Below are positions 36,276 to 49,550 of a stretch of 64,000 nucleotides of DNA, piece by piece. The stretch is from Camillea tinctor (lineage: Eukaryota > Ascomycota > Sordariomycetes > Xylariales > Xylariaceae): assembly GCA_022578605.1 (NCBI GenBank), contig MU394080.1, positions 62,001 to 126,000 on the forward strand, written 5' to 3'. The position numbers and the translations under genes are program-made. The stretch's first letter is position 1. Every line of letters begins with the position of its first letter. The notes beneath the pieces were generated by a model. That model was given only the letters and a program-made list of their open reading frames with translations, had not been told where the DNA came from and ran no database searches.

Positions 36276-38401
36276 CTAGTTATACGCAACCTTCTTTTTT
36301 AAAGCAAAGGAAAGGCCACCAAGCTTCTTGGAAAGCTCTACAGCGGCGGGGTCTATAAGATAATTAGTCGTTTATGACCTAGTATTAGAAAGATTCCGTG
36401 CATCAGCTACCTTGACGTAGGGACCGCCTCTTCGATACAGATTCCAAGAGCTGAAGACTGTCCTCGATACTCTCAAATTTTCTTAATTTAATGGTCTGGT
36501 CAACCTCAAATAGTGACGATTGTGTTGTGATGATAATTGCTCCATGACAGCTCTCAGGGAGGAAGTCGTGAACATGGAATGATTTGGGTATTAGGCCTTG
36601 TGAGTGATCAGAGTATTCGGTATCATCATTATTATCAATTGAAGCAGTATTACTATTCAATTGAGGATATTCGTAGTTGTCGCAGATGATAAGCCAGTAC
36701 TTGTTGCTTGGCTCGTTTAACCACCTCTTAACAGCTTTGATAATATCATCAACATTTCTGTTGACAACAGCATTTTTTAGATAGCGGACGGAGGGATGTT
36801 CCCAAAGTATTCGTTCTGCTGTTTTCACAAGACTTTGCTTTAACGTAGTCTCATTAGTAGCCTTCAGCCATATTACAGCCGAATAATCGGTATGGTACCG
36901 CTTAGCGAATTCGATTGCAAGCCGGGTTTTCCCTATCCCGTTAGGTCCATGTATGGCGACTGTACGACGATCGTGAGATGCTGTTAAGACCGAAAACATC
37001 TCGTCAAGCTCTTCTTACCTTGCACCGAAATTACTCAATATACTTATACCTAATGAGCTAAAACTTAGTGAAAATAAATCATCGTTACCTCATTCTACTA
37101 GTATACATTAGATACCGTATAGTTGATCAAATACTATGAATGCCCACCTGTGTTAGTCCTAATTTCTGCCCACCACCGCAATCGAGTGACACGTTCTGCA
37201 TCCTTGACCATTTTCCGCAAGTATTCGACAATACTGACATAAGCACTGTCTTCTCTAGAGTCGAATCTGACCATTTTTCTATAGTCTTTTTTGATGACGA
37301 ATGACTCCCCATTTGCTTGACCAAGTGTGACTGCCGAGTGCTCTGACACTACCTATCATCATTTAGTCATTGGTTCCAAAGGAGCGGGGGGAAATAGGAG
37401 AACGGACGAAAATGTCTTCCCAAAATGCCTTGACTAGTGCGTGTTTCTCATATCTGAACTTGGTCACGAACTCATTACTAATCGGGGCGTATTGCCCCGA
37501 CAGCTGTTGCAACCATTCGGAGTCTAGTGCTAGATGCTTAAGCATATGACCGTTTGTCTCTATGAAAGGAGAACCTATTCTAGCAAGAATAAGACCTAGT
37601 TTCACTCCATGCCCGCCTCATAGAGGCGAGCCTATGAAGAAGATACCATAAGTCGAGAGTTTGATAGATCGCCATTCTGAGAGAGCGCCATGGCGGGCAA
37701 TGTCTGAACGGACAAGAGCCTACATACTGTGATTAGACATGATCTCTCACACTCTTAGTAGGTAGTAACTCGGTATAGCTTACACTTTTTAGAACAAGGC
37801 CTCCAAGGCTATGCGCTATAAAGATAATAGGTCGACGCGAGGTCTATAGAGGCTCCGAGTTAACATGGTCGCATTGATATATCCATATGTCAAGCTAAAA
37901 TGTGAACGCTAATAGCCTGTGGCTATTAGTTCATATATATAGTCCGTGACACCATACTATTTAACCCTTACGTTGGTAAGCTTTCTCTTACGACTTAGGT
38001 CTGACACTAGACATTCCCTATAATCATGTATATATAGGCTACTTGTTCTAGAGGCTGAATGTGTATTCGCGTCGTACCCCCACCAGATGATGCGAGCATT
38101 GGCAAGATCTGTAGGAAGTAGATCACGGAGCCAGTGGACTCCGTTTCTTGCCGTCCATGTCTTCTTCTCCCGGTGGCCATTCAAGCCGTGAATAGCGACA
38201 ATGCTAAAATATAGGGGGGTTAGCTTGAACCTTGGGATTTACAGGCGCTGCATAGAGGAGCTATAATTATTCGACAGTAGGATTGGCTCCTTCGAAAACA
38301 ATCTCCAAACCCTGTGGGTGCTCGGCTCCCAGGCTTGGCCTATCGGAATATGAGCTTTGAGAGTATTTATGGCTTTTTAAAACCCGCTTCAAGGACGGCA
38401 T
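36276..38401 (-). pseudogene. Relic of a NOD-like receptor (alpha/beta-hydrolase + NB-ARC)
   Basis: Read leftward from an ATG at 38401: a GLEIVFEGANP segment, an intron, IVAIHGLNGH, an alpha/beta-hydrolase region with nucleophile motif IAHSLGGLVLK (about 37830-37780), LLKHLALDSEWLQQL-type helix wording, then NB-ARC with Walker A GPNGIGKT (about 36950-36930) and IICDN. This is the architecture of fungal NLR proteins with a SesB-like N-terminal hydrolase; such proteins act in non-self recognition and programmed cell death. Lesions: in-frame TGA at 37620-37618 after FFIGSPL, in-frame TAA at 37017-37015 just before the NB-ARC, and a 3' end that stops right after the GLxxA-like motif (TAG at 36278-36276) with no repeat domain. 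Surrounding DNA is AT-rich. Exon limits are only approximate. Confidence 0.8.
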
Positions 38402-39949
38402 CGCAGCGCTAGTCTAAGAGTTCAACTTGGATTTTTCATGATGTATTGAGATAATGGTAATAATATTTTGATTTTACGTAGCCTCAGCCTTACATGTGAT
38501 ATGATATATAACCAGTTCATATTCGAGAAGACATACCACAACATTTAGCTACATGTAGTGTGCCTATGGCAATACATCTAACCTACGCAAAGCCGGGTAT
38601 CTAGCATTACATTTCATACCCAATGGGTCAAACAGAGCAAAAGGGGCGTAGGTCCTCTAATACTGTGATACATGAGACTAATTAGGTATTCCAGCCAGTT
38701 AGGAAGGCAACAAATGACACATAGGTAGGCTGTATGAACCGGGGCTTACAACAAGTAGCTTATTGGGTGAGGTCGTTCCCATAATGGCTTCAGCCCCCCA
38801 ACAACCCGAAGAAAGATGAGTGACTAGGTAATTTTCCCGAAAAAAGCTTAGGCCTCATGGATCAGATTCTCAATGTAGTCTACGCCCGGAATACCGGAAC
38901 CTCTTCTTAGCTCAGCATCTTCTCGAAAATAATGAGGCGAGAGAACAAAGCGGACGTGGCAGATATCTTACCGTAACGAACCATGCAGGTGGTATGTGGC
39001 TGCTTACCGGTTGACGCTAACATATCCAACCTAGGGTAGTTTCGGCAGTGCTGTGGGGACTCAAAGAACAAGGAGCATGGTTGTGTCTGCTTTTCACTCA
39101 TCGAGGGATATACGTAGAATTAAGATCAAATTGTTTCTTCATACATATGCATTTCTGACTCTATCTTATTGAACAAAAAGGTACGATGACTGGATGTTGT
39201 ATATAGACAGAAAGTACCTAGGTAGTCTCTAGTCTTACATAGCCTCGTACAACTAGGGGGACTTGGAGGATTTCTGTTCTCTCCTATATGTAGGTATCTA
39301 TTAGAATATGGTCTAAATATCACGTAAAATTGACGACACATCTTGTTTACACTAATACATAGGCCTTATGTCTAGCATTTTACCTAAATTGGATTTATGC
39401 TACGGCTACTACGGCACGGGTCCGGCGCTTAGTTCCCACTCCCGTACCTGCCCCACACCGGACCAAGAGCGGGAGCGTTTGCTCCAAGGGTTGTAGAAAA
39501 GGGGGGGATCATCCCTTTGGGATCAACGTCAGCCCAATATCAGATGCATCAACCACAGCACATCATTTAGGAGCTGATTAATGGCAATCAGAAAGGTTAG
39601 GTAGATAGCTACGGAATCGCGAAAACGGGAGGAAACAAGGATAAAAAGGGAGAAAGGCCAAAAGTCCATAAACCGCATCTCTATTGATTAGGTAGGTATT
39701 CTATTTAGCGACCAGCCAAGCCAGGCTCCCAAGCCAAGTCTATCATCGTTTCTCTATCATGCATCAATCATCAGGGCCAAGCCGAACCGAAACTAACATG
39801 CTAGAGGAATAAGAAGAAGTAAATGTGCAGGATATATGTCGTTAGTCCACCACCACGGTCCCAAATGAATGAACAGACCCCTTGGCTTCATGCTAGAGAG
39901 AAAGAAACCCTTCTCTTAAACCAATAAGTCCCTAAACCCCTGAAAGAAA
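38402..39949. other. Gene-free region
   Basis: AT-rich DNA upstream of the NLR relic and downstream of ysa1. Contains CTAGGTA-type motifs (for example 39217-39226) and no supported gene. Confidence 0.6.
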
Positions 39950-40874
39950 CTATACCAACTTCCACCGCTTGGCGACCTCGATGCCCTCGGCAAACGTCCC
40001 CACCCGGGCGTCGATGGCGTAGCCCTCCGCCTCGAACCTCTTGCACTCTTCGTACAGGTCCGCCAGGGGCACGAGGAAGACCTCGATGAACTCGTCTTCC
40101 TCGAGCTGCGGCTGGAGGTTCAGGTTCTCCGGCAGGGTCATGTCGACGGTCACGTGGACCATGCGCAAGTTGGTGTTGCAGAATCCCGGGTCTAGCGCAC
40201 GTGTTAGGCACTCAATTTATAATCCCCTAGGGACGTAGGGGAGGGGAGGGGAGGGGAAAAGAAAATGAGCTACCGTTAAACATCATAGGCGTAGTCTCGG
40301 AAGCCTTGCCTACATAACCGGTCTCCTCCTTCAGCTCGCGCACGGCAGCCTCCTCGGTAGTCTCGCCCTCGTCGATGAGACCGGCGGGGACCTCGATGCA
40401 GATTTTGTCGATGGGGGCCCGATACTGCTTTTGCAGCACGATGCGGGGCCCCTGGGGACCCTCGAGGATAGCTACAATGCCGACCCCATCTATGCCGCTG
40501 CTCTTCGGCCGCGTCGTGCGCTCCGCCGACTCCCACGTCCGCAGCTGCCCCTTGCAGTCGCGGTAGTTCAACCTAATGCGTGTGTTCTGATCAGCAAAGA
40601 AGAAAAATGGTATATGGACGGTCATGCTGCACGCAAAAGGGCTGCGTAAAAATAATAGCCAGTATTTGCTTAACTTACTTGACTAGCTTTGTCCACACAG
40701 CATGAACGTTTTCCTGCGTAGGTGCGTATACCGTTAGTAAACATGCCCGTCATATGCATTTCGCCCTGCGTCTTCTTCCGTGTGGACCCACTACCGTGCT
40801 GCGAGGGCGGCGCGGGCGTTTTCCGAACTCACCAGGGGCTCCTCAGAGAGCACTTTCGCGTTGGAGAAGGACAT
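39950..40874 (-). CDS. ysa1: Nudix hydrolase, ADP-ribose/ADP-sugar pyrophosphatase Ysa1
   Basis: Hydrolyses ADP-ribose and related ADP-sugars, including O-acetyl-ADP-ribose, to AMP plus a ribose phosphate. Four exons (40874-40833, 40713-40679, 40572-40274, 40191-39950) with introns of 119, 106 and 82 bp give 205 residues, a usual Ysa1 size. The Nudix box is complete: G-LIDEG-E-TTEEAAV-REL-K-EE-TGY, matching Gx5Ex7REUxEExGU. Upstream the phrases LQKQYRAPID and EVPAGLID, and downstream DPGFCNTN, match the ADP-sugar branch. The first exon, MSFSNAKVLSEEPL, is short and was assigned by its position, gt/ag borders and phase; exon 2 is only 35 nt. Confidence in family is very high, in the two small exons moderate. 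Confidence 0.92.
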
Positions 40875-43800
40875 GGTGTATAGGTCAGGAGGATTTTGGG
40901 ATTGTCTTGGCTACAAGCAGAACGGTGTAGTACTTCAAGTCTACTAGTTTATCCGCGCACCTAGGATATAGCTTTCTTCTAACCGACTGAGAAAAGAGTG
41001 AGAAAATAAATAAAACTAAAATAAAGTTGAAAAGGGGGCAGAAAAAAAGGAGTCACTATAAAAAAAAGAATGGACACGCATCGAATGTTGTTGTAAAAAA
41101 AAAGTATTGCGTACCTATGATAGGTGATTCGAACCAGTAGGTAAAGTACCTCTTGGGCGTCCCGTTTGCGGCTGGCCGTGGCGTCACCGATACTTTGACA
41201 GCTGGCATTTCGTCGCTGGCGGGGCGGTGGGGAACACTGCATCACCGGCCCTTCAGCTTACCCCTGAATGAATGTGCTGGCCTACATTACACCCCCCTGA
41301 CTATTTCCTTTCTTTTCCATGTCGCTGCCAGATAACCTATACATATTCGTATTTAAAATCATCAATTCCCCGAATAGCCTAGGCCGATGGTCATATATTT
41401 TGTTGTCCTGACTCGGCTTTCCCGAGACGTCCACGCTTTCCCTTTTCCCGAAGATGCTCTACCTGTTCTGGACGATCCCGGTCTTGTCGAGGATATGCCT
41501 AACCACCATATCTCTTCCCGTACCCCCTTTTCCCGCTTGGCATAGTTTTTATCAATTCCCATATCTTATTTCTTCTTTTCAACGGTTTTTTTTTCTTCTT
41601 TCTTAGAGCGAGCTCTAGTTTGAAACTAAGCACCTCGGAGGTCCAGTGGGGTTGAGACTTTGTGCAGCCGTGTACGTCAACACCCGGAAACTCGGTCCGT
41701 TCAGCAAATTCATAGCAGCCATTTCAATGAGGAAGTAACACCTGTAGCACTTCCAACATAGGAACAGCTATTAATAATGTCTCTGATAAGAATACGGGGC
41801 AAGCCTCATCATAAACGTTCATAGAACGAGTAGGCGTCGTCATGATGAATTGAGAGTATTATGTGGCCTGTCTCGAGGATTGAATATAGATTCCCTTTGT
41901 ACCATGGCTAGATTTTCATGAGACCTTGGCCTATATCTTTCTCGCGTTTTTCGTATATCTTGGAACCCAGCTGGTATCAAGGTACTCTAGGAAGATCTAG
42001 GGTTAACTTCCATAATACTTGAAGGCTTCAGATGTTGTTAACAATACCATAAAATATATTTTGAAGAGCATATGCCGTCCCTATGGCAGGCTTCTCGTTC
42101 TATCGAGAATATAGATTAAAGTTTATGATGATAGTCAAGCCCGAGTCTCCCGGCGAGACCGGAACCGGAGGCGGCCACGAATGGATACGGGTAGAGAATG
42201 AAGCCACGCGACATTACGGTATTTCGATGAGTTGTTCCCCTATACTGATCTGATTTTCACATAATATTTGAATACTGAGTGTTTTTTTCTCTTTTCGGTA
42301 GTTGAGGCAAGGCTTGTCATACAAGGTTCTGATCATGCGCAGATGCTCATGAAATAGATATATGAATATATAGGTATACGAGACTAAAAAGATGTAGTTT
42401 CCATAATAAGATACCACGATAGGTGGGAGAGATAGCCCATCATTAGCCTATATAGAGAAATTAGCAAACGTTTCTATCAGGTGACATAATATACCTACTC
42501 AGGAAACCTCCAAAGGGCTATCATATATGGCTAGAAGGCAAGACCACAATCCTCTAGTGTGTTCGGTAAGAGTACGACATGATTCACGCGATGTTGTGAG
42601 ATAGATAGAGGAGGCGCTACTAAAATTACCAACAGCAACTATGCCTAGCTCTACCTTAGCAATAATTTCTATCATACGATAGAGTATTAGGGCCCCAGGG
42701 GCCGCTAGTGTAATGATGGGAGTCGTTTCGTTTTTTGAAGCGTTATTCAAAAACGGAGCAGTTGCCGGAACGTGGAGCAGTTGAAGTACGGTCTAACAGT
42801 AGCACCTAGAAGTTCGTGAAAAAACAAAGACTAGTAGGCATTAGGTGCGTTTTTGTGTGCTGTCTGATATGTTGTGTACATTTTTCTTGAGAACTAGAAA
42901 CTCGCAGTATAGATTTCAGCGTGGTCATCCCGTTGTATGTATAAATGCATAAGATGTGTTAATGCCAAGTGACAATTAGCCTTTTGGATTCGGAATTGGC
43001 CAGGAGTAACACTTGAGGTCTTCAAGTTCGGCGTAATAACGGCCAAAGGTATGAATAGAAAATGGAATATCTGATCAGACGAGGAGACGACTTTTTCAAA
43101 CCGCAAGGCTTCGCTTTATGAAGGACATGGGCATTTGGGGATTGAAATAGTTAAGCTGTAGAACCATAAGCTGGCTGGCTGAAAGTATCACTTTATGTTT
43201 TGCTGCACGAAATAGAGCCAATGATACTCCGTAAAAAGTTCCTAGCAGCGCTGACTAGGGTGTCTTACCCAACGGGGTTTTATCTAAGTTAAATACGATG
43301 GAACGCAAGATTGACACAATTGGCCATAGTGAAATGGGCTGGGTGGGAACCTCGATAAAATATAAATGACATCACCAGATCCCGAGTGTTTGGATATATT
43401 TCCATCTTTTGCCATCCAACAACCCATTTAGGTAGGTGCACACACATTGACACATTTTTGTACCTACCTTAAATACCCATGGACCGGGCGTTTCCTTCCC
43501 TCCCATGCATGATGTGGGGGGTGGGTTTTGGCTAGATGCCAAGCATCATCCCGTCAGCAAGGTACCGCTCATGTACCCACATGGTACTCCATATAGTAAG
43601 TTTGGCATCTTTCTATCACAAGAAGGCTGCTGAAAATCTACCTAAGGATACACAACTACTTTCGTGTAAGAGATGCCGAGCTTCATAGATTTTGGCTGCT
43701 TAACACGTCAACGTGTTGGATATGAAAGCATGCAGCAAGGGACTTTTGCAGAAAGTGCATTTATTAATATATAGTTGTACTACTAGTCGGTACTTGAACT

Positions 43801-45660
43801 ACATAAATACATCGGTACTTGCTCCATGTTAGTACCTACATAAATTATCTATACTATATCAATATCCCGATCAATATACCTAGATACTTACTAGGGTATC
43901 GAAGTGCACAACTTAACGGACCGCAACTTAAACCTACCTACATATATAGTACATATTAAAAACATGAGGCTACAATACGTACACTCTTACCTACATGACC
44001 TACATGACTTAGTTAAGGGGCTAGAGTGCGAAGGAATAGGTACTTATTGTACTTGAGCCATGCTAAATCTGTAGACTTGCATTTACGATAACTCCGTATG
44101 ACCTGCTTAATTGCTTGCAGACGAGTAAACTACTACGCTACATTACACTAGGTACCTACATACATAGGTTACCCACTATAGGTGGAACCAGGGACCACAA
44201 GAACAGGGCAAGGCTGGGCAGGACAAGGCAACTACACTAATAGACGAAAATATTTGTACACTTTACCACTAGACATAGCGGCAAAATGGACAGATTCTTC
44301 TCTCTAGTGCCTGCTGCCTGTTACCTAGGGGACCTTAGATGGCAGCAGATTGCCCTGACTACTAGGAAGGTACCTTGTGTTATATTCGCCCAATAAGGCA
44401 ATAAACGGGTATTGCTCCAGGAAGCTTGGACCAGAAAGGGTTTAATGGAAGGCACAGAACGCGTCCGACCATGGTCCAGCACACGCGACCAAGCAACCCT
44501 CTGCGACTGCCTTCTAGAAATTCTCCAATTTACAACTAGGTACAGGTTTTTTTCTTTTCTGAGACCGGGGTGTAAATCGAAGGTTGCATCTTTCTTTTTT
44601 CTTTTTTCCTTTTTTCACATGCAACTTTTAATCCATCCATGAACATCTGTCCCTCTAATCCTACGATTTTCTCATTCCCATCTCTAATTGACCTAACCTT
44701 TCCCATCCAGCAAAATCATTTTTTCTTTTCTTTTTTTACCTGTCAACAGTTGGAAGAAAGAAAAGCTAAGCCCGACACATACTATACCTATCCGGGTGCT
44801 ACTTAACCTAACTTCGTGCACTCTCTACCTATAGGCTAGTGCATACCGAATTGTGCGTTTGTTTGAGCTGCCTACATATAACATAGCCTAACCCATCTAC
44901 TACCTAGTGGACCTGACCTACATGTAGGTACTTATGTATGTATGTACCTTTGCTACATACATACGTACGTACAACTACATGCATACACATACCCAAGGTA
45001 CATACATAGGCCAATACCTACAGCCTGCAGCCGTCACCTTTTCTCTTTTCTCCCAAACCAGGTATTTTGTACTACCTCATCATCTTTCCTCTCTCTCATT
45101 CTCTCGTTTTCTGCTTCTGTTTCTTCTCCATCTCTCCATCTCTCTCTCTCTCTCTTTACATTCCAATTTAATCTTGTCATTCATTTTCTCACTCTCTGCA
45201 TACATGCGTATATATCTCTTTTTTTTTCCCTCCTTCATTTCCTCACTAGTTCTTTTTTTGTTCTCTTTTTTTTTTACTCCATAAATTCATCGTCATCCCC
45301 ATCTCCATCCCCATCATTACTACATCAGCACCACTACCCTGACTGACATATCTCACCTTTGGTCCTATCTGCAATACCTATCATTCCCACTTTTGCCCGA
45401 TGGGCAGACAGGGGGTATCGCCAGAGCTGATCTTGTCGCACTAGTCACCAAACCATTGGTCGGTCATCTACTACTAGATTGCCTATCTGCGTCCTGAGAC
45501 CATACCATATATATGCCTGCATTGACAAGCCGCATATAGCGCCTTACAGACCAGAGACAAAGAAGGGTCGACGTACCACAACATCCACTGCCTACCTACT
45601 TAGCACTCTACTTCCTCGCCACACTTACCCACAGCCCTCTTGGGCCGGGCCAGGAAAATC
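40875..45660. other. 4.8 kb gene-free region
   Basis: Promoters of ysa1 (left) and of the Snf2/RING gene (right), with AT-rich DNA between. Includes many TACCTA/TAGGTA-type motifs (43430-44420), one TACTCCGTA at 43225 and poly-T blocks. A frame at 42499-42741 on the minus strand resembles nothing I recognise. No gene is supported. Confidence 0.55.
45139..45156 (+). promoter_or_regulatory. CT tract upstream of the Snf2/RING gene
   Basis: CT dinucleotide run within a longer pyrimidine-rich stretch (45080-45300), about 500 bp before the ATG at 45661 and on the sense strand. Confidence 0.45.
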
Positions 45661-48600
45661 ATGGCCTCGTCTAGTCATTCCCATGACTCTGCCTTGCTTC
45701 CCCAGCCTGGCTCCGAGTCTGTAGAGGATTTGCGGCAAGAACTTGAATTTAACCAAATTCTGCTGGAATCCCTGAACGGTACTCCAGAGGATACGCCCAC
45801 TAGGCGAGACGAGCTCAAGGCTGTTGTCGAGTCTTATGAGAAGAAGCTAGCCATAGCCAAAGCTGCACAGACTAAAGGTACGTACTTATTTATTTGCTGT
45901 ACAGACGGCTCTTTTGACCTCGCTCTCTTCTCTTGTCTTGACTTGCCCTGCCTCGTCTCTCGCCTCAACTTTTTTCTAACCACCAACCCGCAGGTTCTTC
46001 TCCCAAACCATCCACCAACATGTCGAACTATGACAATAGTAAGTTTACCACTAGCTATCCCTCTATTCAAGTAGACACTCTGCTTCTCCCATTGATTATT
46101 GGAACATATATATCATATGCTAACCACTATGTCTCTTTTCAGGCTTCAGTTTCGACTATGATGATTGGGATTCATCTACCCCGTCAATAAGTCTCAATGA
46201 CACATGGGGAGAGCCTCATCCAAACTCCTCTTTCCCTAGTAAGAAGCGCCCGGGTTCTCACTTCGGCGCCAATCCATTCGCCGGGCCCTCCAAGTCCCGC
46301 CGAACTAGTCCAAGCCCATTTATGATGAACAAGTTTGATGACTCAGAGCCTATTGATCTTACTGGGGAAGATGACTTGGACTATCAGAGACGAGGCTTTA
46401 ATGAATTCAACAGTAAGAAGAGAATGGAGGAACAGGACGCCGCTTTTGCTAGGCGCTTAAGCGATGAACTGAACAACTCGTCCTCTCCACCTTGGTCTAC
46501 GTATACGCCGTCGCCGAATGGAGGGCATAACAATGACTTATTCGGAGATGATATCAAGGCGAAGTCCCCTTTCACACCACATCGCAGTTACGCCTCTCAG
46601 CAACTTCCAGGCCAGGGTTATTCATCCCAGCTCCCTACTCACTTCAAGTCGGAATCGCCGTCGATGCCCCATCAAGACCTCAATCTGCGGGGTATGAATG
46701 GCGTGGCCTCTATGCATACCAATAATCGAGCCTCTCCCAGCCCTTATATACCACCGCCAGAGATGTTGCGGAGTATTCATGGCCCGTACCTCAAACAAGA
46801 GGAAGAACAAAATCAACAGTATGGACATACGTTCACCGCACCAGTTGCAAATCTACATGGTCCGCAGTTCTTGAACTCTCAACATGGCAGCGGCTCCTTG
46901 GTCCCAGGGCAAGATGCAGGGAGACGTTCTGGTGTCAGTCTAAGCGACATCATTAATCGCACTAACAACTACGATTATGCAAATGGCACTGACAATACTG
47001 GCAAATTGTTGCCTGAGAATGTGAGAAACATTGTCGGTGACTCACTGGAATCCTCAGACTCCAACTTAAGTCACCTAAGAGATCTTATAGCGAACATCGG
47101 ACCCGATACAGACATACTTAAGAATGGGCAGAGCGAGACCCCTGACGCCTTGGCATTTCCTCTATACAAGCACCAAGAGATAGCGTTGGCATGGATGAAA
47201 AAGATGGAGAAAGACCAACGGAAGAGAGGTGGAATTCTTGCTGACGATATGGGTCTTGGAAAGACAATTTCTAGCTTGGCCCTCCTTGTAAGCAACAAGC
47301 CTCACGGCCACGTTGATGCTAATAAGCGTCCAGTAAAGGTATGTTACTACATATTCTCTTTCCAAGCCATGCTAAGCATCATAGACAACTTTGATCATCG
47401 GACCCGTTGCACTGATCCGCCAGTGGGAGCGCGAGATTCAAACGAAGCTCAAGCCTTCCCATCAACTACGTATTTTCATGTTCCATAACAAAAAGACTAG
47501 CTACCACGAACTCTGCAAATATGACGTGGTATTGACAACCTATGGACTGCTGGCTTCTGAGTACACCAAATTGGAAAATTACACCAACGAGGTCGCCGCG
47601 AGAGAGGAAACGATAGATCAAGAGGTCCTGTGCACCCTTTGCCCGCTTATTGGACCGAAAAGCATGTTCTACCGTGTTATCCTCGATGAGGCACAATGCA
47701 TCAAAAATCCCAAGGCAAAAACTTCAAAGTCTGCCTATCGACTCAAGTCTCGCTACCGATGGTGTCTTACTGGCACCCCGATGATGAATAATGTGGGGGA
47801 GCTTGCTTCCCTCATCCACTTTTTGCAAATCAAGCCTTATTGTGTGCCCCATCTCTTCCAAAGAGTAAGTGGTCAGAATGTAAACCTTTTGAAATATCTA
47901 TTAACTATACGATCACAGGACTTTGCTGCTCTCATGGGCAAGTCAGGCAATGTTTCAGAGGCTATGCGAAAGCTGCAAGCTCTCCTTAAGGCAATTATGC
48001 TCCGACGGACTAAAACATCAAAAATTGACGGAAAGCCAATCATCACGCTCAAGGAAAAAACCGAGGAAGTAGTTCATGTTGTTTTCTCGGCTGATGAGCA
48101 AGATTACTATGACAAACTCGAGAAAGAAAGTCGCGTCCAATTCAACAAGTACCTTAGACAAGGTACCATCGGGAAGCACTATGCAAATGCTCTTGCCATC
48201 CTCTTGCGACTCCGTCAAGCTTGTTGTCACCCTTATCTCCAGATAGGAGACGTGGAACTCATCAACGGTGACGTTCCAGAGGATACTATGATTGACCTGG
48301 CGAAACGTCTCGACCCTGATGTTATTGCACGTATCAAGCAGGCAGAGAATTTTGACTGCCCCGTCTGCATGGATGCTGCTGCTAATCCATCCATCATGTT
48401 CCCGTGTGGCCACGATTTATGCTCCCCATGCTTTGTCCAGATTATGGAAGACGCCAAAACACGCAGCCTACAACAAGGCCAAGAAACAAATACGATGAAT
48501 TGCCCTACGTGCCGTGGAGATGTCACTTTCAAAAAAGTCATCCCCTATGAGATTTTCAAGAAGGTACACATGCCAGAGACGGTTACACCAACCGCCTTCG

Positions 48601-49550
48601 ATGATGACACGGATAGCGATTCCGACTCAGATTCAGAATATGGTTTTGGTGGCTTCGAGGACGATGTCGACGAAAAGGGTAACCTTGCAGGATTCGTCGT
48701 TAACGATGATGAGTCCGATGATGATTACATGGAGCCAGTCCGCAATACCGAATCTGTCAAAAATTCATGGGACTCTGACGATATCGACCAGTCTAGTGAA
48801 TTGGAAGATATCAACGATATTTTCAATCATTCTGCAGAAGGAAATCCCAAGAAACCTCGAAGCTCCACGAAAAGTGTAGCGAAGGCCAAGCCCAAGCGAC
48901 CCAGGAGCAAAGGAAAGAAGAAAGAACTGCAACCGCATATGCTGAATAAATTACGCAAGAATGCCTCGAGGAACCCGCAAGCTCATCGCAAGTATATGAA
49001 CTACTTGAAGAGAATATGGCTGCCTTCTGCAAAGGTTGACAAGTGTCGCGATCTGATTGCCTCTATTCGGCCAACTGGTGAGAAGATCATTGTCTTCTCA
49101 CAGTGGACCCTTCTTCTCGATCTCCTAGAGATCCCTCTCAAGAACGAGTTGAACATAAAGTACAGTCGGTATGACGGTAGCATGACTGCAACACAGCGTG
49201 ACAACGCTGCTCGCGATTTTCAAGAGGAGGTCGAGACGAGAGTCATGTTGGTTTCATTGAAGGCTGGCAATGCTGGTCTGAACCTTACAGCCGCATCGCA
49301 GGTGATTATCATGGATCCCTTCTGGAATCCCTACATCGAGATGCAAGCCGTTGACCGTGCTTACCGTATCGGACAGCAAAGGCCAGTCAAGATCTACCGA
49401 ATCCTCATTAAGGACACCGTGGAAGACCGCATCATAACTCTGCAAAATCAAAAGCGAGAGATAGTTGATTCAGCGCTTGACGAAACGGCTGCAACTCACA
49501 TTGGACGTCTTGGTGCCAAAGAGCTTGGGTTCCTCTTCGGCATCAACTGA
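45661..49550 (+). CDS. uls1: Snf2-family DNA translocase with RING finger (Uls1/Rad5-like)
   Basis: Nuclear ATP-driven DNA translocase with an embedded RING E3 ligase, of the Rad5/Rad16/Uls1 group; Uls1-type members act on SUMO-modified proteins on chromatin. Five exons (45661-45877, 45994-46038, 46143-47338, 47385-47864, 47919-49550) give 1189 residues. The disordered N-terminus carries a SUMO-interacting-like PIDLTGEDD (about 157-165). Helicase motifs: GILADDMGLGKT (about 451-462), DEAQ in VILDEAQCIKN, LTGTPMMNN. The RING (about 793-850) is CPVCMD...CGHDLCSPC...CPTC (C3HC4). The C-terminal helicase lobe has IVFSQWT, AGNAGLNLTAASQ and DRAYRIGQQ. An acidic stretch lies between RING and lobe 2. 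No HIRAN domain was noticed, which favours Uls1 over Rad5. The last intron (54 bp) has no stop and keeps frame if retained. Confidence 0.88.

Noticed and set aside
41108..41150. T-loop-like ggttcgaatc on the minus strand (possible tRNA)
   Set aside because: No acceptor or anticodon stems could be folded around it.
42499..42741. Open minus-strand frame of about 80 codons
   Set aside because: No recognised motif, no supported start, isolated in AT-rich DNA.
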